Below, in pieces: positions 35,267 through 56,487 of a stretch of 64,000 bases of DNA. The stretch lies in contig CAVNZM010000005.1 in NCBI GenBank assembly GCA_963693365.1, positions 6,014,001 to 6,078,000 of the forward strand. Direction: 5' to 3'. Both the position numbers and the translations under genes were made by a program. The first letter of the stretch is position 1; each line of letters starts with the position of its first letter. The notes beneath the pieces are model-generated. The model was not told the origin of the DNA and did not search any database. It worked only from the letters and a program-made list of their open reading frames with translations. This stretch comes from Amoebidium appalachense. Lineage: Eukaryota > Ichthyosporea.

Positions 35267-36147
35267 ATGGCGTTCGCCCTTCCGTCTTTTTCCAAGTTCA
35301 AAAAGAGAAAGTCAAAGGTCTTCCACGAAGCGAATTTGCACACAGTTGTTGCCATCAACACGAAGAACAAAGACATTGGCGTGGAAGCTGTGCTGAAAAA
35401 ATCCACAGAGAAACGCAAGAAAAGCCTTTCATGCAACGACACGCAAGACTTGCATGACAAGTCGCTGGATAGTTTGTGCGACACGGATGGCTCAACTTCT
35501 TCTCACTACACGTGAGTGCCACCTCTATCAAAACATAAGCATAAACCCTCAATGTCTAGAGTAGGAAACAAAGGGATGGAATTGGTGTGTGTGTGCTTCT
35601 GTGCTCTTGTATATTACAGTGTGTGTTTGCCGGTGTGAAAAATGTGCAAATGTCTGTCGTGGCTCTAACGCTCGATTGCCTGAACTGCCTGAATTGTACG
35701 GATGTTGGCAAAGAAACGTGTTGCATCCCTGTCATGAATTCCCGTGCCTTGGGACGGTGTTTGCATGATAAGCTCGTGCTAATGCCATTTTGTTTTCTAA
35801 ATTTGTGTGCACGCTTGCGCCTGGCAATCTGGTTCCCCGTTCATGCCGCGGTGTTTTGTATGAGTGTGACAGGACAACAGTAAAAATAGAGATGTCCCCA
35901 TGGCAGGACCACGTAGGGAGTTGTACTTTTGGATTTGTAAATTGTGGTGTGTTGGGGTTCGATTACCTGTTACTTTGAAGCATGCCAGTTTTTTGCCTTG
36001 TGGTCCATTAATAGGATGTATGAAAGTGGTTTTTCAAATGTGTCTGGTCTTGTTGCAGAGTGCCCATTCATCCCTCACCCCCCCATCAGACACGCACACG
36101 CACACGCACGCACACACACACACACACACGCGCGCGCGCGCGTGCGT

Positions 36148-36207
<60 letters not shown>

Positions 36208-36306
36208 CTGACGTATGCTGTCGGTGTGGGCTTTGCAGAGTTTACATTGTGTTGTCTGCCATGAATGTGTACTTCATACGCCTGTAACACGCTCTACCCC
36301 CCTTAA

Positions 36307-36376
<70 letters not shown>

Positions 36377-37074
36377 ACCTCAACAACTCCTTTCTCGGAT
36401 TCTTTGCCGTTGCAAACATCTTTTTTGGCTTTGTGTAAGAAATTCACAGCTGTCACTTGTGTGCAAGAGGCATGATATTCGCTCGACCGAGTCTCCTGTT
36501 TGTTTGTGTATGTTGCGGAGACTGGTAGGGGATGAGAGGTGGGCCTTCGAACCGGGGCAAATGCAGCACATCGACCATTTTAATGGGAACTTTTTATTGG
36601 TGGCTGACCATATTAACCCAATCCAGACTGGATGAACTGATTACATATTTCGAAGACACTCTCTACAAACGAACGCTACTCGACAAAGAGGTCCAGCTGC
36701 GATACGAAGTGCACGACGTTGCAATGATCGAAGCCAACATCGCCAGCCACGATCAGCAGCTTATGAAATTGCGCGACGGAATTTATGACGCCATGGGTAC
36801 TCGCGTGGGCATGGACGTAAACCGAGCAAAATACATCGACGCGTTGCTCTGCCGTACGGAACGGAAACCGTGCGACTTTTTGCACGGAGGGGTTGGGGTT
36901 GGGCCTACGAGAAGAAATACAGCGCCAGTTTTCGGGAGTAATCGAAGAACGAGTGTGGACGTGTTTGTGGATTTCAAGAAGCGGTCTTCGTTGGGAAACA
37001 TTTACTCCTCGGCAAAAATCCACGTGCCTTCCAACTCAAAGTCTACTTCGAAATTGGCGCTTTCTGGACTGTAA
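35267..37074 (+). CDS. two-exon gene for a 230-aa charged protein of unknown function
   Basis: Exon 1, 35267-35511, starts [17 protein letters not shown], is Lys/Ser-rich and ends at GTGAGT in phase 2. Exon 2, 36627-37074, follows CCAATCCAG, completes the codon and reads [16 protein letters not shown] to TAA. The total is 693 nt, divisible by three, which supports the model. The first 80 residues look basic and disordered. Residues about 82-160 are rich in Leu/Glu/Asp/Lys with heptad-like spacing and may form a helical bundle or coiled coil. The tail is Ser/Arg-rich. No signal peptide or membrane segment is seen, and no family was recognised. The intron contains two (CA)n tracts (about 36145-36205 and 36308-36375) and a SINE-like fragment. 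Confidence 0.7.
36215..36300 (+). mobile_element. SINE-like 3' fragment
   Basis: Family 3' end (GCAGAGTTTACATTGTGTTGTC, GAATGTGTACTTCATACG, AACACGCTCTACCCCC), in the intron of the two-exon gene. Confidence 0.6.
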
Positions 37075-37113
37075 CGGTTCTTTCTTCTTCTTTTTTTTTT
37101 TTTTACTTTTACT

Positions 37114-37147
<34 letters not shown>

Positions 37148-37281
37148 GTCCCCGACCCATTCCCGGTTCGCGTTTCTTCTAAGAGGAGGGGTGGGCATGT
37201 GTATGTAAATGTTGTATGATAAATTACACTTTGACAAATTCAGTAGCCACCGGGCTGCAATTTAAATCCCTTTTGATTCCC

Positions 37282-37392
37282 CCCTGTGCGCATGGCTGAT
37301 GTTGCATACTTGAATGTTTGCCTTTGCATGTGTCCTTCGTGTATGCGTACTTCGTACCGTGTTCCGCATTCAAACCCCCCCCCCCCCCCCTA
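37282..37392 (+). mobile_element. SINE-like element, 5'-truncated, poly-C tail
   Basis: Nearly identical to the 3' part of the copy ending at 8987 (GTGCGCATGGCTGATGTTGC, GTATGCGTACTTCGTACCG, GCATTCAAACC), then a C run. Its similarity to a copy 28 kb away supports recent dispersal. Confidence 0.8.
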
Positions 37393-38103
37393 GTTGCTTA
37401 AATTCTTTTCTGTTGAATTTTCTGTCACTCTCTACAGCAAAAACTAGCAGTTTTAGGGGTGGGGGCGCATTGGATTGCAGTTTTGATCATAAAGCTCGAG
37501 TTTAAGAGGCAAATACTTCTAAGCTGTTCGTAAGAAAGTTCTACCTGAAAGACGAATATGTTTCTTGTACATACCATATGAGCGAAACAGAGGCTCGCCA
37601 ACGTTTTATGGCTGATTTTTTGGATGCAATGCAGGTCTTGCACAAAACACCAAACCGTATATCTGAAATTACACATGTAATATATGCGAATTTGAGCGAT
37701 GAACATTTCTTTTCTAAGCCTTTTAGCTACTGATTCTTGATATTTCCGGCATCTCTGGCATGGAGTGAAACCCAAAATCCATGTAATTGGCACATAAACC
37801 ATTGTAAGAAATCAAACAAGCAGCTTTGAAATATACAAAACCCCAAACTTTGTTGCCTATCATGAATGAGTATCATCTGGCAATACGTGTACCGATCATA
37901 TATATGAGTGCACATGGTGCTATAGTGACAACAAGCGGGTGCAGGTGTGTCTGTCTGTCTACACGCAACAACGCCAGGGAAGGGGAAAAAAAAAAAGAAA
38001 AAAGAAACCTTACCCCCTACAGCATATTACTACTTCAACCAAACAAATAGGTTTTTCATTCACTTCTTTTTCTTTTTTTCTGGATGGTGGTGGTGGTGGT
38101 GGT

Positions 38104-38138
<35 letters not shown>

Positions 38139-38141
<3 letters not shown>

Positions 38142-38230
38142 TAACTTAGCTATAGAACTTCGTTCTGATCATGAATCATGGGGTTATAACTTAGCTATAG
38201 AACTTCGTTCTGATCATGAATCATGATTCA
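38139..38230 (+). repeat. tandem duplication, 43-bp unit
   Basis: Two head-to-tail copies of TTATAACTTAGCTATAGAAC..TTCGTTCTGATCATGAATCA, essentially identical, directly after a G run. Confidence 0.9.
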
Positions 38231-38613
38231 TCTCCATTCGGCATATTAATGAAGGGATATCACAAATCTAGCAAGGAATTGGCGATCAAAAACGACAGCC
38301 TGAGGGTGCATGCACACGCGAGGCCGGTTGCTCCGCCCGGTGGCAGGGGCCGGGATCCGGATCCGGTGGAAGAGTGGTTGGGTGGGTGGTGGTGGTGGTG
38401 GTGGTGGCGGGGGGGGCGGGAGGGGGGGGAGGGGGGGGGAGGGGGGGGAGGGGGGGGGGGTGGAGATGGGACCTCTTGGTCGTAAAAATATTCGTGAGTG
38501 CGATATGGAACCGGAGGGAGAGAGCTCTGCGAAGGAGGGAATCCGAAGCAACTGCAATTAAGCTGCAGGGAAGGTGGGCCTGGGGGGCCGGGGGGAGGGG
38601 GGGGGGCCGGGGG

Positions 38614-38649
<36 letters not shown>

Positions 38650-38865
38650 TCGATATCCACGCATCGTAAAATATGGTAACAAAAAGTGCTGAGTGGTAGC
38701 TATGTCGATGTGAAACCCGAGGGGCGGGGGGGCCTGGGCAGGCAGTGAGGGGAAGCAATTTCAACCACTGTGGGGAGGGGGTCCATGGGGGGGTTCGAAA
38801 CTTTGGGGGTTCAACGGGGGGGGGGGGGGGGGGGGGCCTACACACTGCAGTAGGGGACCCTTTTT

Positions 38866-38898
<33 letters not shown>

Positions 38899-39774
38899 GA
38901 GGGGACCGGGGGGGTGGGAAGACGGGGGGGGGGGGGGGGGGGGGGGTTCATCACCCATGGCCCCACCGTCTCGGCATATGCATACCCCGGGATTCGGACT
39001 GGCCCATGACGGCCATGGCCATGGAAATGATCACGATGATGCACGCATACGTATGAGTGTGCGTGTATGGCCATAACGTGTACGTGGGTACGACCTGTCT
39101 GCGCCACGTGCCAGTTCGTCCGCGTGCACACGTGTACACGTGCATATGTGCAAATGGGGCCGTCGCTAATACGTGACGTCACGAGTTCAAGCTGCCATTG
39201 TCGGCCGTGTATGCCTCAGCAGGAAGTGTGTAATGAATTCTGTGTAAATTTGTAAATAGAAGCCGCCAAAGTATGCCAAAACATGCAATATCCTAACCCT
39301 GAAGGGTGCAAAAAAATCCGACGTATTTCCCGCCAAGTGCTTGGATTATCTTTTTCGATCATTGCTGCGGCATGGCTTGTGCTTTGCTCTTCATTTTGTG
39401 TGGTGTTTCTGTTGCGGAGTGAAGAGAAAGGTTTTGATGAACATAAGAGGCGTTAGAGTGGGTGGGGTTTTTGATGTGTATGCTTTAGTAGCCGAGGCGT
39501 GCCTGTTTTAGCACATTTTACACGACAGCAATACCTATATGCTTCAGACGTTTGTGTGTTTTTGCAGGGATCTGTTAAGGAAAGAACTTTAAAAGGACTA
39601 ACCGCCGCATCTACAACGAGGCACAGAAAAAGCCTGTAGGGATAGCTAGCACACCCGTTCCGTTTTTTTTTCCCCTTTCACGTCTACAAGGCTGGAATTT
39701 TGGATCTTGGTAGCTAGCCTTCTTCTGCCTTAGTTTTTGCCTATTTTTTCAGGTGCTATTGCTAAACCGCCATA

Positions 39775-48514
<8,740 letters not shown>

Positions 48515-51329
48515 ATGCAAGAAGTGAGATCAAATTCTATTTTGTGTAACAGTTAGTTACTGCTTTATTATTGTTGTTGTTGTTATTATTATTTTGCCAG
48601 TTTGGTTGGCTCTGCGCAGAGTTTTTTGTGGTTTTGTGCGATTAGTGTGGCCGTGCTAGTCTGGTGGTTTATTATATGATCATCATTATTTGTTGTTGCG
48701 TACAGCCAGGTACGTGCAAAATGATGTGCACATGCATGCGCACATGTTATGGTGTTCACACACACACACATGCGCGCACACGCGCACACACACACGCACT
48801 CGCACACATACATGCACTCAAGCACATGTTGTCAAGACAGATTCCTCTCGGAAAAGTTTTTCGTTGCCTTTTTCTCGCCTTCATTCTATTTGGTGTGAGA
48901 ATGCGGGGAGAGGTGTTGGTCAACTGTGGAGGATTTGGGAAGGAGGCAAAGAGCGGGGGCCGGGTGAGATTCCTAACTCTGAAGCACCCACACTTCTATG
49001 TACATAATTTCTTTTCTTCCTGTGTTTGTCTGACGGTGTATGTGTGCGTGCGTGCGTGTGTTGCCGTGTTTTTTTTTTTTTGGTTTGTTGGGTTTTTTGG
49101 TTTTTTGGTTCTTCCCCCCCCCCCCCCCCCCCCCCTATCTTCAGGCCCACGATACCGCTTGGGCTTTGGTTTGTTATCAAATATGCAAAATGCAAGTGTG
49201 CTGGAAACATGTGCTGCAGAGTAAATCAAACACTATACGTGTCCGTCTGGTAACGGGCATACCCTTTCTTTCGATCTGTCTGTCTGTACATGTATCTTTG
49301 CATGATAACATGATGACCACACCGCAAAAACAGCTGAAAAGCGGCTATAGGGCAGTAGAAGTTTTATGTAGTTATGTGTCAGAACGAAAACTTTACTCAG
49401 AAAAGTGGAAAAAAACGATTCTTACTAATTATTGTATGCATGTATGTACATGCATGCAATGCACGTGTACATGTGCATGTGCATATCGGAAGTTCCGGTT
49501 GATGTGTGCACGTGTACATAAAATGCTGCAGCAAATTTTCGTTTATTTCAGCACACGCGCACGTACACTGCACACACGTGGCACTGATATTGGCAAGCCG
49601 CTGCCACACTGAAACTGTGACAGTGACTCCCTGTACGTGTGTACATGTGATCAAGGTCGCGTGCCCGTGCACACGTGGGAAATATAGCACTTAAAGATCA
49701 GTCACCAGTTCACTCGTTTGGCCAATCAAAAAGCTTCAATTTTATCACCTCAGTTTATCTCCAGACTTTGAAAAATCGATGCCTGAGAGTTAGTCTCCAA
49801 GGCTATGTACCCGCCGGCTTACGTAAGTGGCCGGACCCGGCCTTACCACGCTGCGGCCGGGTCTATGAAGCTGTATTCACGAATCAAATCGCTCGGTGAT
49901 CCTCGATCTATTACATAATCTGTATTCATCAATCAAATAGCCGCAACAATTTTCAAACTTTAAACTAAGCATGAAAATTATTGTGTTAAAATGTCTGGGC
50001 AGATATATCATGTCTTTTTTAGTTTTATGTTAGCTAGACCTGACATGTTTGCGTATATTTGAACCAACCACAAAATAAATAAATAAATTCCGTGACGTCA
50101 CGATCGAACATTGTCTAGTGACTGTCGCCTGCGGCAATATCGGCCTAATATATAAATAAAATAATAAATAAAAAATTTTAAAAAAAGAAGAAAGAAGAAG
50201 AAGAAGAGTGTACTGATAGTCCTACATCAGATTTATGCCATGCACTCAGAGTGACTACCTGAGAGTAAAGTACGTAATGGATTTGCCAATTGCCGCAGCA
50301 GTAAATAACCCGGTGGATTTTTTGGCCGAGTAGAACGACAATAAAGAGAACTATTCAGTCTTCTGATTTATATTTCTTTTGCACACAGCTAAAATTCAAC
50401 AATCTTTTCAATAGGCAGCGTTCTATGACAAACAAGTTGGAACAACGCCCATGCATTATTTCCAGCCCTGAAAAACAAGATGATTCAATGACGACATCGA
50501 TATCGTCCTTGCCAAGACAGATTTGAGAAGAAGCCGTTCTTTGAATATTTTTATACACTATTCCCTTTTTCGCTTGTTTGTGTTCGCTTATTTGTGTACG
50601 TGTTTGTGTTAGTGCTTATTTTGTGCATCATTGCACTCTGTGAATGTCATTGACTCCGTGCAGGTATAGGTGCACGCGCGGGCTGATTCATGAATCCTTG
50701 CTATTTGAACTCGCATTCCACAGACATTCCAACGCTGTTGTTGGGCCACTGAGGTCAGTTGGTCGTCAGATTGAGGCTACAATAATAGTTATTTGATAGA
50801 CACCGTGATAGAGGATAGGGATAGGAAGAGGCAAACTTAACTATTCAAAACACTATGCCAGCCACGGTCAGAAGAAGACTTCACCCTTTGTCCCGACATT
50901 ATTTCTTTACAAATAAATTTCGCTTTGCCTTTTCTCTTGCTGGCTCGGTGTATCCATTCAATCAACACCCCGTGTTACAGTAGCGTGATTTTGCCAGAAA
51001 CCTACTCGCCTTACCATAGAAAAGTTGTGTCCTCACTCAGCTATGAACATCTATCATTTATGGTGATGATTAGTTAGTGAACACACCACCTTCAGGGACT
51101 GCTAGTAGCACCAGCAACCTATGAAATATTGTCATTGCTATGCCTGTTAGACTTGCATAGACCAAACGAAAGGACTGAACAACCCCGAGTGAAGCCGCCT
51201 CGTTTCAATGACTCGTCGAGTTGGGTCAGGTGAAGGTCGTTGAAGACATATTAGTACATGTGCTGCATACGTGGTCGCTGAAGTCAATTTTGTTTCCCCT
51301 CCACACAATAATTAATTACTCAGGGGGTA
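48515..51329. other. intergenic region without a supported gene
   Basis: 48515-49250 has a 3' UTR-like start, a CA/CG-rich patch at about 48750-48810, and a T run then C run at 49070-49136. 49250-51300 is largely non-repetitive, AT-rich DNA (for example ATAAATAAATAAA at about 50080 and AAGAAGAAG at about 50190). Open frames here are short and featureless. Confidence 0.5.
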
Positions 51330-51747
51330 ATGATAGAAACTGCAGGCAGGATGGACGAAGACGGTACAAACAAATCACCGGCCAAACCTCGGGTCAGTCC
51401 CCTGTCTTTCCCTTCTAGTAATACGTTAAAACTTCCCCAAAGTGAAACTCTTTTTTTGCTTTCTTGTTGTCGTTCTTTTCCCCCATCCGTTTCTTCCTTC
51501 TTTCTTAATTTTCAGCACTCATCAATTAAGCCATTCAAGCTTTTCAAGGCTCAGGACACTTTCCCGTGCAAGTCTGGTGAGCTGGCTTTTTTTTTTTTTT
51601 TTTTTTTTTTCCCCCTCCCTTTACCCATGCTTAGAAGGTCAATGTGACCCCCCGTTTCACTGGCGGATGACCCACTGTGATGCGCTTTGTGTTTGCGGCG
51701 TTTCCGAGTCTTTGGGTTGTATTCTGTATGGCTCCATCTTTTTCTAG
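51330..51747 (+). CDS. possible small Cys-rich protein, 3 exons, 71-78 aa
   Basis: Exons 51330-51392, 51516-51576 and 51635-51747 (TAG). Introns begin GTCAGT and GTGAGC and end in T-rich TTTTCAG and CATGCTTAG, and phases agree (237 nt in all, or 216 nt from the second Met at 51351, MDEDGTNKSPAKPR). The product has six cysteines: FPCKSGEGQCDPPFHW, THCDALCVCG and LGCIL. It ends in a hydrophobic stretch. No family was recognised. Exon 1 could instead join directly to the membrane-protein exon at 51882, also in phase, which would make exons 2-3 an alternative ending. Confidence 0.45.
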
Positions 51748-51881
51748 TAAAATATAGCTTTTTGTGTGTGGACATTGGAATCGCGTTGCGTGTCGTGACG
51801 TGGGATCCGCTAGGGTTTACAGAGTTAGCACATTCCCAACATCGCGCTACTGTGCACTAATAAACACGCTTATGAATACAG

Positions 51882-53096
51882 GAAGACTACCACGACCGAG
51901 TGCAGAGGCAACGACACGTAAAAATCGCCGCATTTTCAGTCCTTGTTGTCGGCGCCGTGGGGGGGTTTATCGCGTTGTTTAATAGTTACGACATCCGCAC
52001 CAATTCCGCGTACAACACGTTCAAATACCAGCCCCCACTAGCAGGACAGGCGGGGGTCATAAAACAGGCGCTAAACTACGCCTGCGGAGCGATTGCGCTA
52101 CTGCTCGCATGTATTTCAATATGGATGTACTACGGGCGCGCGCGGCGAACGGGATATAAGCCGACAAAACTAATCCCGTTGCGTGTTTTTGTCGCAATTT
52201 CGCTGGTGTATCCTCTGCTCATATTCCAAGACGGGTGGGGAATAACGCACAAGACTTATGAGGGGTGGGCGGCGTGGATTTTCTACTATGGGCCTGTGTT
52301 TTGGTTCGGGCGGGCCGTGTGCATTCTTCCTCTTTCGGCGCTCCTTATGAGGATTGTACTCATATACTACTTCCCTCGCGTCGGGTGGTCGCGAAACGGA
52401 TCGTTCCGAGAGAATTTGAATTTTATTGTGTGTGCGTACATGGCGGTGTTTTTCGTTCCCCTCGTTGCGTGCTTCATCTACCACTCCACGGTTATCATTG
52501 GCGATCCTTCAAGGTTCATCTTTGTGGGTTTGAATGCCTTGAGAAAATTCCACCCGATATGGCACTATATTATGCTCGGGTTCGACTCCATCTTCGCGTA
52601 CGCGCTCTTTCTCCTTCACAACGACCTTCAACGGCACGATCTCGAACTTTCGGCGTGTCTACTCGGTGTTTTGGGGCTGTGGTGGTTCGACATTGTATTC
52701 TGCGCTATTCGCTCGTATTCTCCCCTCGCAAATGCCCTGTGGCCACACTACATCTACCTCGTGTGCCTATTCGCGCAGAGTATTCTCTTCAACGCATACT
52801 GGCTCACGCGTGGGTTGCCGACACGTGAAACACCGCGTTCCGCTTTGTTTGTTTTCAGCAGCGGTAGCTCTGGGTCCACGTCGACGGAAGTTATTTTGGT
52901 ACCTCACGTTCCGGGCATGATCTCTAGCAAATCAAACAAGTTTTCCAGTAGGGCCACGGGTTTAAACATGGTTGTTCCTACAAACAGCAACCAAATAGGG
53001 GCTGGGGGTAGCGGCAACGGTTGTGGAAGTACGGTGGAGGATGGGGAGGATTTGGCTAGGGCCATTGTGAGAGATGGAAACAGCGCTCATGTTTAG
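51882..53096 (+). CDS. multi-pass membrane protein (about 8 membrane segments), family not recognised
   Basis: A single open exon after the acceptor GAATACAG at 51880-51881, reading EDYHDRVQRQRHVKIAAF and ending in TAG, about 404 codons. No ATG lies at the start of the frame, so the first exon is upstream; the exon at 51330/51351-51392 (ending ..SPAKPR) joins in phase 0. Hydrophobic segments: KIAAFSVLVVGAVGGFIALF, ALNYACGAIALLLACISIW, LRVFVAISLVYPLLIF, a long one around WIFYYGPVFWFGRAVCILPL and LLMRIVLIYYF, FIVCAYMAVFFVPLVACFIY, HYIMLGFDSIFAYALFLL, LSACLLGVLGLWWFDIVF and YIYLVCLFAQSILFNAYWL. A Ser/Gly/Asn-rich tail of about 95 residues is probably cytosolic. A receptor or transporter role is possible, but no diagnostic motif was seen. 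The coding exon is free of the simple repeats that fill neighbouring introns. Confidence 0.75.
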   Translation, partial: EDYHDRVQRQRHVKIAAFSVLVVGAVGGFIALFNSYDIRTNSAYNTFKYQPPLAGQAGVIKQALNYACGAIALLLACISIWMYYGRARRTGYKPTKLIPLRVFVAISLVYPLLIFQDGWGITHKTYEGWAAWIFYYGPVFWFGRAVCILPLSALLMRIVLIYYFPRVGWSRNGSFRENLNFIVCAYMAVFFVPLVACFIYHSTVIIGDPSRFIFVGLNALRKFHPIWHYIMLGFDSIFAYALFLLHNDLQRHDLELSACLLGVLGLWWFDIVFCAIRSYSPLANALWPHYIYLVCLFAQSILFNAYWLTRGLPTRETPRSALFVFSSGSSGSTSTEVILVPHVPGMISSKSNKFSSRATGLNMVVPTNSNQIGAGGSGNGCGSTVEDGEDLARAIVRDGNSAHV

Positions 53097-53648
53097 GTGT
53101 GTGTGCGAACAGTGAGTGGTTTTTTTTTGTTTTTTTTGTTTGTTTGTTTGTTTGTTTGTTTGTTTACGGTTTTGTGTTGTTAATGATGACGTTGTTGTTG
53201 TTGTTGTTGTTGCTTTCTAGTGGGATTTGCAATTCCGATGCCAGCCCTCGGCTGTCCAAAGGTTTTATAGTGTAAGGCAATAGCATAGCCATAGTAGTCG
53301 GAGAGCCTCATAACTGTGTTTTTGTTTGTGAGATAATATCAGTGGCTGGCCAGAGTTTATTGCCCGCAACGGTCGAATGTCATGATGGAAGTTGAACTCA
53401 TTTCACAGATACTGTCCTATAGAGCATCTAATACTATTTAGGACGAGACTTAAAGTATGTACATAAGCATATGTGTGTTCTAAGGTGCAGAAAGGAGGAG
53501 AAATACTAACGGTTTGGTAGGGGTGCCGTCCAGTCCATAGGAAGTCGCCCCAAAACGGTTCGTAAACAAAAAACTGTTCAAATTCACGACGGGTTTGCAG
53601 TATTTCTGCCGGGCAGTGCCACGGTCTATAGGGCCCACAGCCTCGATG

Positions 53649-53654
53649 AATAAA
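53649..53654 (+). terminator. candidate polyadenylation signal AATAAA for the membrane-protein gene
   Basis: AATAAA about 550 bases past the stop, just before a C run; the intervening T-rich and GTT-repeat sequence looks like 3' UTR. Confidence 0.35.
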
Positions 53655-53659
53655 AATCG

Positions 53660-53678
53660 TAGGCAAGTTCCGATCACT

Positions 53679-53711
<33 letters not shown>

Positions 53712-54227
53712 TTCTCGTCGGGACTCTACAAATGCCGCCCGCCATTACGATTACGCTAGCGACCAAGACAGATTTTTTTTTTTAAGATTATGCTCTGCGA
53801 CTAGATTTTGGGCTGATCTTATTGGTGGACGGCAGAAAAAGCTATGCTGGATCACGCATGGCAAGAGTGGGAAGGAAGCCACCCCCCCCCCCCCCCCCCC
53901 CCCCCCTACCCGCCCCTTCCCCCCCACTCCCCCGCAACATCATAGAGTACACTACCGTGATATTGTCTTCCCCCCCCCCCCCCCCTCTCCCCCCAGCGCC
54001 ATTAAGATTATGACAGCGGCCTCTAAAAAAATAGAGATTATGACGTCCTGCACCCCCATTGTGGAGGGGTTTTCTTAAATGGCGGACAGCATCTGTACTT
54101 ATATGTATGATCGATGCTTGAAATGTGTGTCCCTCTCTGCATAATGATTGACATGCCACGATTTTGTCCGTTGTAATTTTGTACTTAGTACGTACTACGT
54201 TACACATGAGAATAAAAATTCTTTGGA

Positions 54228-54262
<35 letters not shown>

Positions 54263-54358
54263 AGCTCCTCCTCCTTCCCTTCCAATTTCGCTGGGGGTTC
54301 TCTGGATCAGATGAAGTTGCTTGCCGTGTGCCAAAAAAAAAAAAAAAAAAAAAAAAAA

Positions 54359-54396
<38 letters not shown>

Positions 54397-55035
54397 CACA
54401 CACACACACACACAAACACACACATACACACACACATGACACAAAGTTGGCCTGTTTTTGCCTAAAATTCTGCATCGGGCGTCCTACATCCTCACATGTG
54501 CCATTTACAGTACCCCCCCCCCCCCCCCCCCCCCCTCTTCCCCCCTCCCCCCCCCGCCCCTCCACCTACACTCTCTGGTTAACCATTTTCTTGACCGCTC
54601 CTCGTAATCGGGTGGATAGTTAACCGCTGGGAGCTAGCCGACCACCCCAACCCTGCAGCCTGTGCGGTCATGAACCCAGCAATCAGAGACATGGCAGTTG
54701 AATTCAAGTAGTGCGTGTGTCGAGGGAGGCTGACGTTGGCACTTGCTTTAAAATTTTAAAAATTTCCGTGCACGTGCATGCACTTCCAGTGCTCAGTTTC
54801 TTGTCACTTATGTATGCCTCAGTCATGGCTGCCCTTAGTAATATTATTATTAGTAGGCGTGTGAACACCCGTGGCATGTAGTGTGCACGTGCCACGACAC
54901 CACTGAAGTGTATACATGTACACGCACGCACACACGAGCGCGCTCGCGCGCGCGCGCGCACACACACACACAGGGACACGCACACAAGCACATAAACCCA
55001 CGCGCACACATACACAAACAGCGTGGGACAAATGA

Positions 55036-55101
<66 letters not shown>

Positions 55102-55588
55102 GTGACACACACCACACATAAAAACACCCCCCCACACCCACACCCACACACAGACACACACACGAATACACACCTGTCCTTCACCCTTACGACTATACAG
55201 CCGACATATGCATGTGGGATAATTCCATGCCCACACAAACACCTCGTTTTATTCTGTTCAATTTACAGATACATTTTGGACATGCATACAACCAGTATAT
55301 TTATGACATCGGAATATACGGTAGCATGCATCGTCACCTCCCAACTCCCCGTCGCCTCCAAAACACACACATTATTCAGTACTACACCGACCAAATTCAT
55401 GGTGAAAGGCGAGGAACAAATAAAGAAAACAATAAGCTTAAATACCGGAACCTTGTTTGAATACAATTGCATCACATCTCGTGGCAGCCTAAAAAAGACA
55501 TGAAACCATCGTAACCCCCCCCCACCCCACACACACACACACACGAAGAAGCAGGCAAAAAAAACCAAAAAACCAAAAAAAACAGAAA
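53660..55588. other. repeat-rich region between convergent genes
   Basis: C runs at about 53680-53711 and 53880-53906, a long C run at about 54230-54260, A run then (CA)n at about 54331-54440, mixed CA/CG repeats at 54915-55010, and (CA)n at about 55037-55100. A - strand AATAAA (TTTATT at 55248-55253) is a candidate 3' end for the adducin-like gene. No gene was supported. Confidence 0.5.
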
Positions 55589-55918
55589 TTAAGAAAGAAG
55601 GAGAGAAGAAAAGGACATAGACAAGGACGGCAAAAAGAATAGACTGTGATCTTGGGAGAGGATACTGCGGCCGATTGACTTTCTCTTCTGCCTGTAGAGA
55701 TCAAAAAGTTCGTGGTCAGTTTTTATCTAAGATTAAACGAAAATATGCGATTGGTCTAAAAAGTTCTTAAGCTTTAAACGGTTACGGGCTTCAGTAGGGT
55801 ACTCAGGAGATTGCGAAACGAACTATCAGGTATGCGTGCAATGCTCGTGTTTGACTTCGTGAATACCCCCTTGCACTTGTTAGCGTGTGTGTGTGCATCC
55901 GTGTCCATGCACGTGTAC

Positions 55919-55983
<65 letters not shown>

Positions 55984-56082
55984 CGTGTACGTGTGTACGA
56001 GTGTACGTGTGTGTGTGTACGTGTACGTATGTGTGTCTGTGTGTGTGTGTGTGTGTACGTGTGTGTGTGTGTGTGTGTGTAC

Positions 56083-56117
<35 letters not shown>

Positions 56118-56120
56118 TGT

Positions 56121-56184
<64 letters not shown>

Positions 56185-56451
56185 ACGAGCACACACATGT
56201 GGTATAATCAATCTTAATTGTAATCTTTCAAAGCTTTGGAGCCGTTTGTATTTAGGATGTGTTTGTTTTCATGCAACCCTTCATGTGTGCGCATGTGTTT
56301 GCTTGAACGTACGTGCTTGTGTGTCCGTGTTTGTTGGCACCCACCTCACTTCATGTACGACAAGTCCCCCCTTCTGTCGAGCTTACGACGGAGATAGTTG
56401 AACTCCAGCTGGCCCGTGCTGTAATGAAGGGAGGGGGGAGGGAGGAGGGCG

Positions 56452-56487
<36 letters not shown>

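Larger units (their letters stand above)
37075..39774. other. intergenic region, G-rich in part
   Basis: T-rich 3' UTR-like sequence to about 37230, then a SINE-like fragment, AT-rich DNA to about 38080 without a supported gene, and dense G-rich repeats at 38080-38950. From about 39000 to 39740 the DNA is ordinary. A T-rich acceptor (TATTTTTTCAG) at about 39742-39752 lies just upstream of the next ATG and suggests a 5'-UTR intron. Confidence 0.5.

Noticed and set aside
51882-53096. Calling the membrane protein a cAMP-receptor-type GPCR
   Set aside because: Segment count looks closer to eight and no diagnostic receptor motif was seen.
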